DNA of 5,865 nt from Collinsella sp. (GTDB lineage Bacteria; Actinomycetota; Coriobacteriia; Coriobacteriales; Coriobacteriaceae): NCBI GenBank assembly GCA_019419645.1, contig DXZN01000083.1, positions 1 through 5,865 of the forward strand, written 5' to 3'. The notes under the pieces were generated by a model that ran no database searches, had not been told where the DNA came from, and saw only the letters and a program-made list of their open reading frames with translations. Positions 1 to 4,546 of this stretch are shown here, piece by piece (the stretch's first letter is position 1; every line of letters begins with the position of its first letter). Position numbers and translations under genes: made by a program.

Positions 1-55
1 ACCTATGACGTTCTGATTCGTAGTCAGACCCTCTATCCAGCTGAGGTAACGCCGC
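1..55 (-). tRNA. tRNA-Arg(ACG), partial, 3' end beyond the left edge
   Basis: This is the 5' portion of an arginine tRNA read on the minus strand. Its first base is at 55 and it leaves the window at position 1 inside the T-arm. The visible 55 bases are identical to 821-875 of the complete copy further right, including the anticodon stem and the ACG anticodon (complement of 19-21). In bacteria the A at position 34 of this tRNA is normally deaminated to inosine so that it reads CGU, CGC and CGA. A well-spaced promoter (68-96) sits directly upstream, so this copy is probably expressed. The 3' end and CCA cannot be seen. Confidence 0.9.
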
Positions 56-67
56 AACGCACGGATT

Positions 68-96
68 ATTATGCACGCGAGCCCCCGATGGGTCAA
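68..96 (-). promoter_or_regulatory. Promoter of the left tRNA-Arg
   Basis: On the minus strand, TTGACC (complement of 91-96) is followed after exactly 17 bases by CATAAT (complement of 68-73), and the tRNA begins 12 bases further on. This is a good sigma-70-type promoter for a stable RNA. It lies outside the left inverted repeat of the IS remnant (145-170), so the insertion has not separated this tRNA from its promoter. Confidence 0.75.
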
Positions 97-144
97 GCGA
101 CAATTTGAAAAAATTTTACGGAGTGGTGATTAGGCTGTTTGCGC

Positions 145-170
145 GGCTTATAGGACAAAATGTGTGTCCC
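145..170 (+). repeat. Left terminal inverted repeat of the IS remnant
   Basis: This 26-base end starts GGCTTATAGG and contains AAAATGTGTG. Its reverse complement matches 699-724 at 21 of 26 positions. The best-matched core is 151-169; the outer six bases match less well, so the true IS edge could be near 151. Confidence 0.75.
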
Positions 171-193
171 GATGGAACATCCGTTTCCATCCA

Positions 194-535
194 TTAATCC
201 AGCCAGAAGGGGTACGGGTCCCTGTGGTGGAGGTCCTCCCACACGGCACCGCCGCCCCAATCCGGCCCTCCGTCCTCGCGCGACGGCGAGGCGGAGCAGA
301 CGCGGAGCGGGAAGTCGATGTCCGCGTCGGCCGGCATCGCGGCGGGCTTCTCGCGCGCCGTCCTCGCGTCCCCCGAGCGCGCGCGGCGCCACCGGAACGC
401 CGCCTTCACGCGCTTGGCCGACGTCAGCCCCCGGTGGTTGCGCAGGACGGCCCCCGGCTGCGAGTTCACCCCTCCCTCGATCATGTCCTGCCACTGCGCC
501 TGGTCCGACCGCCACAGCAGGGGCGATAACGACCT
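194..535 (-). pseudogene. C-terminal fragment of an IS256/IS1249-family transposase
   Basis: This frame is open on the minus strand from an in-frame stop at 536-538 to its own stop at 194-196. From the internal Met (complement of 482-484) the 96 residues show the conserved tail of IS1249-like transposases: MIEGGVNSQ (1-9), then LRNHRGL (14-20), KRVKAAF (24-30), and near the end EDGGPDW (70-76) and HHRDPYPF (86-93). The family normally continues KA-x-FWWC after the NHRGL block; here the sequence is FRWRRA, so even the retained part has drifted. Residues before the IEGG block (WRSDQAQWQD) do not look like the expected upstream sequence, which places the deletion junction near 485. An active transposase needs the missing N-terminal and catalytic regions, so this cannot be functional. 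Confidence 0.75.
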
Positions 536-663
536 TTATGGGCACCTCTTCCGAACGGTTATTTAACGGTTCCGGAAAAGGTTATCTACCGGCGGGAGCG
601 ATAGGCAACCGGTCACGCATTCTGTCCGAGCGGCTAAAAGCGGGCACGGAATCTAAACGGCTG

Positions 664-694
664 AAAAAGGGGCATCGACCTGCGCCGATGCCCC
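664..694 (-). terminator. Intrinsic terminator just inside the right end of the IS remnant
   Basis: A perfect 9-bp stem (ggggcatcg at 669-677 with cgatgcccc at 686-694) closes an 8-base loop. On the minus strand it is followed by five T (complement of 664-668). It begins 5 bases inside the right inverted repeat, where it would stop transcription entering from the tRNA-Arg side before it reaches the transposase. Confidence 0.7.
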
Positions 695-698
695 AACG

Positions 699-724
699 TG
701 GGCACACATTTTGCCCTAATAGCC
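699..724 (-). repeat. Right terminal inverted repeat of the IS remnant
   Basis: This is the reverse-complement partner of 145-170. It reads GGCTATTAGGGC then AAAATGTGTG on the minus strand. With respect to the transposase it is the promoter-proximal end. The hairpin terminator at 664-694 follows it immediately. Confidence 0.75.
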
Positions 725-730
725 CTCGAC

Positions 731-758
731 CGAGGTTCGAATCCATGCATGGTTGCCA
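731..758 (+). other. Possible relic of the 3' end of a plus-strand tRNA
   Basis: The bases fall into the geometry of a tRNA 3' half: CGAGG (731-735), T-loop TTCGAAT (736-742), CCATG (743-747), a 7-base acceptor-like strand (748-754), one base, then CCA (756-758). Only three or four of the five T-stem pairs would form, and no 5' half is recognisable on the other side of the IS. It could be a tRNA cut off by the IS insertion, or coincidence helped by the common T-loop sequence. A similar arrangement recurs at 5706-5733. Confidence 0.3.
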
Positions 759-760
759 TA

Positions 761-786
761 AAAGAAAAGCCCCCGTTGCCGGAGGC
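761..786 (-). terminator. Terminator of the complete tRNA-Arg
   Basis: On the minus strand GCCTCC (complement of 781-786) pairs with GGGGGC (complement of 769-774) around a 6-base loop, with one G-U pair. It is followed by TTTTCTTT (complement of 761-768). It lies 12 bases after the CCA end of the tRNA-Arg at 799. Confidence 0.75.
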
Positions 787-798
787 TTCAAGTTCGAT

Positions 799-875
799 TG
801 GTGCGGCGTATAGGATTCGAACCTATGACGTTCTGATTCGTAGTCAGACCCTCTATCCAGCTGAGGTAACGCCGC
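799..875 (-). tRNA. tRNA-Arg(ACG)
   Basis: This is a complete 77-base tRNA with an encoded CCA (complement of 799-801). The acceptor stem GCGGCGT pairs fully with ACGCCGC, and the discriminator is A. The anticodon arm is TCTGA-CTACGAA-TCAGA, with anticodon ACG at the complement of 839-841. The T-arm is ATAGG-TTCGAAT-CCTAT. The tRNA reads CGU, and after A34-to-inosine editing CGC and CGA too. It is a second copy of the tRNA at the left edge, separated from it by the IS remnant, and has its own promoter (888-916) and terminator (761-786), so the two copies look independently transcribed. Confidence 0.97.
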
Positions 876-887
876 AGCGCAAGATAT

Positions 888-916
888 ATAAAACCACTTT
901 AGTTAGTTGGAGTCAA
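888..916 (-). promoter_or_regulatory. Promoter of the complete tRNA-Arg
   Basis: TTGACT (complement of 911-916) is followed after 17 bases by TTTTAT (complement of 888-893), or after 18 bases by TTTATA. The tRNA starts at 875, twelve bases beyond the -10. The left tRNA-Arg has the same spacing between promoter and tRNA although the spacer sequences differ, so the promoters are functionally alike but not recent duplicates. Confidence 0.7.
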
Positions 917-949
917 GCACAATCTCAAACTTTTTTGAGAATATGTTCC

Positions 950-1327
950 TTACGCAGCTCCGTATGCGTCAGCGTCCCCCATGCGATCAATCGGTTTTTC
1001 AACCACATCGAACCCAGCACCGAGCTCCCTCAAAAGCGAGCGCACCCGCTGGGCACAGTCATAATCGGCAAACGAGATACTCAGCATGCGCGCGACCTGG
1101 TTAGAAGTCCCAACTCCATAGAACCGCTCAAGCGCCACAAGCCCCTCGTGCGTCACAAAAGTCTCGACTACATGCGACGACTCCTCAAAACACCATTGGG
1201 TCAACGGGCCCTCGCTCGTCTGCCGCACCACCAAACCACCCATACCCGATGGCTCACACGTAACTAGTAAGTGCTCCCCACCTTCATCGCTCTCAAACAA
1301 AACTACCCGCTCATCAAACAGCTCCAT
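950..1327 (-). CDS. Hypothetical protein, 125 residues
   Basis: I do not recognise this protein. It starts at ATG (complement of 1325-1327), preceded by AGGAAGGGG five bases upstream, which is a strong ribosome binding site and makes the gene convincing. It is soluble, with no signal peptide or membrane span. The N-terminal half alternates short hydrophobic runs with charged residues (VVLF, HLLVTC, GGLVV, residues 8-34), suggesting a beta-rich fold. The C-terminal half (about 62-112) looks helical, with LVALERFYGVG and RVRSLLRELGAGFDVVEKP. Its composition is visibly less GC-rich than serS next door. It stands alone between a tRNA-Arg and serS, and serS has its own terminator, so it is probably transcribed by itself. 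A LexA-box-like palindrome lies 60 bases upstream of the start (1387-1400), which raises damage-inducible expression as an inference only. No function is proposed. Confidence 0.8.
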   Translation of the reverse strand: MELFDERVVLFESDEGGEHLLVTCEPSGMGGLVVRQTSEGPLTQWCFEESSHVVETFVTHEGLVALERFYGVGTSNQVARMLSISFADYDCAQRVRSLLRELGAGFDVVEKPIDRMGDADAYGAA

Positions 1328-1386
1328 CGCATCCCCTTCCTCTCGCTTCTATTTAACATAAGCATAGCAGGTAGATGGCTGTATAC

Positions 1387-1400
1387 AGAACGTTTGTTCG
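1387..1400. promoter_or_regulatory. LexA (SOS) box-like palindrome upstream of the 125-residue gene
   Basis: The bases agaacgtttgttcg match the Gram-positive and actinobacterial LexA consensus CGAAC-N4-GTTCG at 9 of its 10 specified positions; only the first base differs. The site is about 60 bases upstream of the minus-strand start at 1327. It directly abuts a perfect 10-base palindrome ctgtatacag (1379-1388), which could also supply a TATACA -10 element. No lexA, recA or umuC gene is in the window to support the assignment. Confidence 0.45.
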
Positions 1401-1448
1401 TGTGTTTTCTATTGAGCTGTCCGCACGATATGGTATAGCTCCGCACAC

Positions 1449-1478
1449 AAAAAGGGCGCCCCAGAAAGGAGCGCCCTT
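1449..1478 (-). terminator. Terminator of serS
   Basis: On the minus strand AAGGGCGCTCC (from 1478) pairs with GGGGCGCCCTT around the short loop TTTCT, with one G-U pair, and the final TT continues into more T residues (complement of 1449-1453). It begins 22 bases after the serS stop codon and separates serS from the 125-residue gene. Confidence 0.85.
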
Positions 1479-1500
1479 GCAAATCGCTTATGCAGGCAAC

Positions 1501-2784
1501 CTACGCGACCGGCTCGATCTTCTCGAGGCCGCCCATGTAAGGACGAAGAACCTCGGGGACCGTGATGGTGCCGTCGGCGTTCTGGTAGTTCTCCAGAATG
1601 GCGGCCATGGTGCGGCCAGCCGGCAGGCCGGAACCGTTGAGGGTGTGCAGGTAGCGCGAGCCCTTGAAGTTCTCGGGGTCGCGATATTTGATGTTGGCGC
1701 GACGGGCCTGGAAATCGCCGCAGTTAGAGCAGGAGCTGATCTCCTTGTAGGCGTTATAGCTCGGCAGCCAGACCTCGATGTCGTAGGTCTGACGGGCAGA
1801 GAAGCCCAGGTCGCCGGTGCACAGGCTAATCACGCGATACGGCAGGCCCAGCTGCTGCAGCAGGTACTCGGCCTCGGCGGTCATGCTCTCGAGCTCCTCG
1901 TCGGATTCCTCCGGCTTGGCAAACTTGACCATCTCGACCTTGTCGAACTCGTGCTGGCGAATGATGCCGCGAGTGTCGCGACCAGCGGAGCCGGCCTCCT
2001 CGCGGAAGCAGGGGGTAAAGGCGGTGTAGCGGCGCGGCAGGGTATCAGCATCGAGAACCTCGCCGGCGTGCAGGTTGGTAAGCACGACCTCGGCGGTGGG
2101 GATCAGGAAGTTGTCGCCCGAGACGTGATAGGCGTCGTCCTCGAACTTGGGCAGCTGACCCGTGCCAAACATGGTCTGACGCTTGACGACGATGGGCGGC
2201 CACCACTCCTTAAAGCCACGGCTGGTGTGCGTGTCAAGGAAGAAGTTGATGAGGGCACGCTCAAGACGGGCGCCGGCGCCACCGAGAACGGTAAAGCGGC
2301 TACCGGAGAGCTTGTTGCCGCGCTCGAAATCGAGGATGTCGAGGTCGGTGCCCAGGTCCCAGTGCGGCTTAAAGTCGAAGTCGAACTCGCGCGGGGTGCC
2401 CCAACGACGGCGCTCGATGTTCTCGTCCTCGTCCTTGCCGTACGGCGTGGCCTCGCAAGGGATGTTGGGAAGGTGAGCCATAAAGTCGTACTGCTCCTGC
2501 TCGAGAGCGGTGCGGCGCTCGGCCAGACCGTCAATCTTCTCGTTGACGGCGCGCACGGCCTCCTTGGCGGCCTCGGCCTCGTCCTTCTTGCCCTCCTTCA
2601 TCAGGGCGCCGATCTTCTTGGACTCGGCATTACGCGTGGCCTGGAGCTCCTCGACCTCGGTGATGACGGCACGGCGCTCGTCGTCGAGCTCGAAGAACTT
2701 CTCTCGATCCCAAGACGTCTGGCGGTTGGCCATGGCGGTATCGATGGCATCGGGGTTCTCGCGAACAAACTTGATATCAAGCAT
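1501..2784 (-). CDS. serS: Seryl-tRNA synthetase
   Basis: SerRS attaches serine to tRNA-Ser (and to selenocysteine tRNA where present) in the cytoplasm, using ATP to form seryl-adenylate. The protein is 427 residues, the normal bacterial length. Residues 1-10 (MLDIKFVREN) are the typical SerRS start. Residues about 28-100 are charged and helical, fitting the long N-terminal coiled-coil arm that grips the tRNA-Ser long variable arm. The class II catalytic core follows: motif 1 region near GFKEWWPPIVV (190-200), the serine-site TAE (230-232), motif 2 with CFREEAGSAGRDTRG (259-273), KEISSCSNCGDFQARR (347-362), and motif 3 NGSGLPAGRTMAAILE (383-398) with its arginine at 391. I chose the ATG at 2782-2784 because GGAGG lies five bases upstream; an ATG nine codons earlier would place that site inside the gene. 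The gene stands alone, with its own terminator, divergent from a small membrane-protein gene. Confidence 0.98.
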   Translation of the reverse strand: MLDIKFVRENPDAIDTAMANRQTSWDREKFFELDDERRAVITEVEELQATRNAESKKIGALMKEGKKDEAEAAKEAVRAVNEKIDGLAERRTALEQEQYDFMAHLPNIPCEATPYGKDEDENIERRRWGTPREFDFDFKPHWDLGTDLDILDFERGNKLSGSRFTVLGGAGARLERALINFFLDTHTSRGFKEWWPPIVVKRQTMFGTGQLPKFEDDAYHVSGDNFLIPTAEVVLTNLHAGEVLDADTLPRRYTAFTPCFREEAGSAGRDTRGIIRQHEFDKVEMVKFAKPEESDEELESMTAEAEYLLQQLGLPYRVISLCTGDLGFSARQTYDIEVWLPSYNAYKEISSCSNCGDFQARRANIKYRDPENFKGSRYLHTLNGSGLPAGRTMAAILENYQNADGTITVPEVLRPYMGGLEKIEPVA

Positions 2785-2789
2785 TAGAT

Positions 2790-2794
2790 CCTCC
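2790..2794 (-). promoter_or_regulatory. Ribosome binding site that sets the serS start
   Basis: GGAGG on the minus strand ends five bases before the ATG at 2784. This decides for the MLDIKF start over the in-frame ATG at 2811, which has no comparable site. Confidence 0.8.
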
Positions 2795-2813
2795 GGCGAT
2801 ATACATTCCATTT

Positions 2814-2852
2814 AGGTTGCAACCTTGTACATGTATGGGCAAGTATATACTT
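2814..2852. promoter_or_regulatory. Cluster of three palindromes in the serS / small-gene divergent region
   Basis: Within 39 bases lie the perfect palindromes aggttgcaacct (2814-2825), tacatgta (2828-2835) and aagtatatactt (2841-2852). The last contains TATACT on both strands and could provide the -10 of divergent promoters; the matching -35 elements are weak (TTGGGT, 18 bases away, on the minus strand). The cluster lies 30-68 bases upstream of serS and 44-82 bases upstream of the small gene, where an operator could act on both. No regulator is identified. Confidence 0.35.
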
Positions 2853-2895
2853 ATGAGCGTTTACGACCCAACCCAACTACGCAAGAAGGCACCCA

Positions 2896-3069
2896 ATGGA
2901 CGCAGTTTTTTCCTTTTTGTTTGGCACCCGCACCGGTTTTGCCATCCTTTTCGCCGGCGGCATCCTACTGTTTGCGATTCTTGCCTTTGTAATGGAGAAG
3001 CGCACCCATAAGATGTATGTCGACCGCGGCCCCAAGGACGAGGACGATCAAGACAGCTTCTGGGACTAA
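2896..3069 (+). CDS. Small single-span membrane protein, 57 residues
   Basis: This short gene is the only plus-strand protein gene in the window. ATG at 2896 follows AGAAGG (2884-2889) with a six-base spacer, and the frame ends at TAA (3067-3069). The product starts MDAVFSFLFGTRTG and has one strongly hydrophobic stretch of about 20 residues (14-33, rich in F, A, I, L and G). A basic cluster EKRTHK (34-39) follows, then an acidic tail (PKDEDDQDSFWD, 46-57). By the positive-inside rule the tail should face the cytoplasm. The turn from hydrophobic to charged at a sensible point, a good ribosome binding site and a strong downstream terminator (3121-3164) together argue that it is real. It is divergent from serS and convergent with proC. 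I do not recognise the family; a membrane-complex subunit or stress microprotein would be a guess. Confidence 0.7.
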   Translation: MDAVFSFLFGTRTGFAILFAGGILLFAILAFVMEKRTHKMYVDRGPKDEDDQDSFWD

Positions 3070-3228
3070 CCTGCCAAAAAGGGACTGGTTTATTTTGGTC
3101 GGTTTTATCTGGGCAAACGCAAGCGCCTCGCAACTGGAATTGAGCCAGTTGCGAGGCGCTTTTTGCTATAGAGATAAAACCGCAGGAAAACCTGCCAAAA
3201 TAAACCTGTCCCTAAATGGCAGGTTTTA
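3067..3228. repeat. Nested inverted repeat filling a convergent intergenic gap; candidate MITE
   Basis: Two long arms (about 3071-3110 and 3172-3222) are inverted copies sharing CTGCCA, AGGGAC, GGTTTATTTTGG and GGTTTTATCT. The right arm has about 11 extra bases, which form their own small hairpin (gcagg-aaaa-cctgc, 3182-3195). Between the arms sits a separate perfect 17-bp hairpin (3121-3161). The whole is bounded by TA at 3067-3068 and 3227-3228, the target duplication expected of mariner/IS630-type MITEs. Both flanking genes use this TA as the start of their TAA stop codons. It contains no coding sequence. It may be a mobile repeat, a bidirectional transcription barrier, or both. Confidence 0.6.
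3121..3164 (+). terminator. Strong terminator after the small membrane-protein gene
   Basis: A perfect 17-bp stem (3121-3137 with 3145-3161) closes the 7-base loop aattgag. It is followed on the plus strand by T residues to 3164. The minus strand lacks a T run, so it is directional for the small gene. For proC coming the other way, the small hairpin at 3182-3195, followed on the minus strand by GGTTTTAT, is a possible weak terminator. Confidence 0.85.
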
Positions 3229-3996
3229 CTGGAGGGTGGCGTCGATGGCCTTGACCAGAGCGCTGCGCATGCCGGCGTCCTCGAGCGCGACGACGCCCTT
3301 GATGGTGGCGCCACCGGGTGAGCATACGGCATCCTTCATCGCCGCAGGATGCTGGCCAGTCGCAAGCTGTAGCTTTGCCGTGCCCAGCACCATCTGGCTC
3401 ACAATGCGATAGGCATCGGCGCGCGGGATACCGTGCTTGACGGCCGCGTCGCCCAAGGCTTCAATCGCCATGGCGACAAATGCCGGTGCGCAACCGCCCA
3501 CGGTACCGCCCACAAACAGCAGACTCGTGTCGAGCTCGACGACGGTGCCAAGCTTACCGAGCAGGTCGAGTACCACGGCACGCTGCTCGCCGTTGAGCGT
3601 AGAGGACTTCTCGCAGGCGATGACGCCCTCGCCCACCGAAACCGGCGTGTTGGGCACCGTCGAGATGTGTGCGACACCCGGCAGGACCTGCTCCCACTTG
3701 GCGCTATCCCAGGTCCAGGCGACCGAAAGGACAACCTTGTCGGCAAGAGTGTCCTTAAGCGGAGCGAAGACCTTCTCTATCATGTACGGCTTGACCGCAG
3801 CAACCACGATATCGGATGCGGCGACAACCTCCGCCGCATCACGACAGGCAACCATCCCACGCGTCTCACAACGCTCAACCAAGGCATCGTAGTGGCCCGC
3901 GCAGGCGCATATATCGCTCGCAGCCACACCGGCGGCGATCCAGCCATCGGCCATAGCGCTCGCCATATTGCCAAAACCGACAAATCCAATCTTCAT
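3226..3996 (-). CDS. proC: Pyrroline-5-carboxylate reductase
   Basis: ProC reduces 1-pyrroline-5-carboxylate to L-proline with NAD(P)H, the last step of proline synthesis, in the cytoplasm. The 256 residues are within the family range. The N-terminus is a Rossmann nucleotide-binding fold with IGFVGFGNMASAMA (3-16). VAAVKP (65-70) and VPNTP (114-118) match the conserved family positions. The C-terminal dimerisation and substrate region holds EALGDAAVKHGIPRADAY (179-196) and the signature CSPGGATIKGVVALE (225-239). Two places depart from the usual sequence: SVAWTWD (91-97), where SIAAG is normal, and GGCAPAF (167-173), where GSGPAY is usual. The start ATG (complement of 3994-3996) has GAGAGGAC about eight bases upstream. 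A 73-base gap follows rlmH, so proC may be the end of the SPFH-rlmH transcript or have its own promoter; I see no convincing one. Confidence 0.93.
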   Translation of the reverse strand: MKIGFVGFGNMASAMADGWIAAGVAASDICACAGHYDALVERCETRGMVACRDAAEVVAASDIVVAAVKPYMIEKVFAPLKDTLADKVVLSVAWTWDSAKWEQVLPGVAHISTVPNTPVSVGEGVIACEKSSTLNGEQRAVVLDLLGKLGTVVELDTSLLFVGGTVGGCAPAFVAMAIEALGDAAVKHGIPRADAYRIVSQMVLGTAKLQLATGQHPAAMKDAVCSPGGATIKGVVALEDAGMRSALVKAIDATLQ

Positions 3997-4069
3997 ATCT
4001 CATAGTCCTCTCAGACACGCTCTTCAAAACGAAGGCTATTGTCCCACGGCATTGTTTCGTATTGCCGAC

Positions 4070-4540
4070 CTATTTGTGATACGGCTCGCCACGGCTGATC
4101 TTGCAGGCGCGGTAGATTTGCTCCAGCAGCACCACGCGCGCCAAGTTGTGCGGCAAGGTAATACGTCCAAAGCTGAGCATCTCGTCGGCTCGTGTGCGCA
4201 CGTCATCGCTCACGCCGTCCGATCCACCAATCACAAAGGCGATGTCGCTGTTACCACGCAGCATAAGATCGTCGAGCCGCGCCGAAAGCTCCTCGCTCGA
4301 GCGCTCTTTGCCCTCAATGGCAAGCAGGATCACATGCGCTCGAGGCGGCAGGGCTGCAAGAATCGCCGCACCCTCCTTGTCGCGTGCGGCATCCACGCCG
4401 CCCGCCTTAGCCGGGTCGATATCGGCCACCTCGCGGATATCCACCTTGGCATAGGCACCTAGGCGCTTGGTGTACTCAGCGCACGCGTCCTTCCAAAAGC
4501 GCTCCTTGAGCTTACCGACGCAAACGACGGTGTATTTCAC
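4070..4540 (-). CDS. rlmH: 23S rRNA (pseudouridine1915-N3)-methyltransferase RlmH
   Basis: RlmH is a SPOUT-class methyltransferase. It transfers a methyl group from S-adenosylmethionine to N3 of pseudouridine 1915 in helix 69 of 23S rRNA, acting on assembled 70S ribosomes. The protein has 156 residues, the usual length. The N-terminus MKYTVVCVGKLKERFW is typical. The knotted cofactor-binding region includes VILLAIEGKERSSEELS (70-86), FVIGGSDG (102-109), LSFGRITLPHNLARVVLLEQIYRA (122-145) and the diagnostic C-terminus GEPYHK (151-156). The start codon is GTG (complement of 4538-4540) with AAGGAG nine bases upstream. That site lies within the last codons of the SPFH gene, and only six bases separate the two frames, so translation is probably coupled. 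Confidence 0.97.
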   Translation of the reverse strand: MKYTVVCVGKLKERFWKDACAEYTKRLGAYAKVDIREVADIDPAKAGGVDAARDKEGAAILAALPPRAHVILLAIEGKERSSEELSARLDDLMLRGNSDIAFVIGGSDGVSDDVRTRADEMLSFGRITLPHNLARVVLLEQIYRACKISRGEPYHK

Positions 4541-4546
4541 GCGCGT

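Larger units (their letters stand above)
145..724 (-). mobile_element. Internally deleted IS256/IS1249-like insertion sequence (MITE-like remnant)
   Basis: Two 26-base inverted ends (145-170 and 699-724) match at 21 of 26 positions. Both carry the core CAAAATGTGTG flanked by GG and CC. Between them lies the C-terminal part of a transposase on the minus strand (194-535), which ends 24 bases inside the left repeat, as expected for an IS terminus. A full element of this family would be well over 1 kb; only about 580 bp remain, so most of the transposase is gone while both ends persist. No matching 8-9 bp target duplication is visible (left flank gtttgcgc, right flank ctcgaccg). The insertion is therefore old, or one flank has been rearranged. 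The interior at 180-530 is far more GC-rich than its flanks. The family call rests on remembered motifs, not on a search. Confidence 0.75.

Noticed and set aside
160..813. Plus-strand open frame of 217 codons over the IS remnant and tRNA-Arg edge
   Set aside because: It is a product of GC-rich sequence, overlaps the transposase fragment antisense, crosses both IS ends and a terminator, and is mostly Arg/Pro/Ser.
1..875. An integrated island bounded by the two tRNA-Arg copies
   Set aside because: Attachment sites normally share only the 3' part of the tRNA. Here the visible identity covers the 5' half to the first base, both copies have promoters, and no integrase is present. Gene duplication fits better.
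923..940. Hairpin tctcaaa-cttt-tttgaga as a terminator for the 125-residue gene
   Set aside because: The stem is AT-rich with 7 pairs and is followed on the minus strand by TTGTGC, not a T run, so it is too weak to call.
698..1267. Plus-strand open frame of 189 codons reading through tRNA-Arg
   Set aside because: Part of it is the well-known false translation of an antisense tRNA (RIRTYDVLIRSQ); the rest is antisense to the 125-residue gene.
1379..1388. ctgtatacag as an E. coli-type LexA box
   Set aside because: The E. coli site needs CTGT and ACAG separated by eight bases; here the halves are adjacent. It is listed only as a palindrome next to the Gram-positive-type site.
1375..2787. Long plus-strand open frame of 470 codons across serS
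   Set aside because: It lies antisense to the clearly identified serS. Its product is a low-complexity Val/Leu/Gly-rich shadow with no motif, and it runs through the serS terminator.
2785..2895. T-box riboswitch upstream of serS
   Set aside because: There are only about 110 bases before the divergent gene. No T-box consensus or leader terminator is seen on the minus strand.
2817..3011. Plus-strand open frame of 64 codons overlapping the 57-residue gene
   Set aside because: It is in a different frame, has no ribosome binding site, and its product is Cys/His/Arg/Phe-rich without a sensible domain. The overlapping frame has better evidence.
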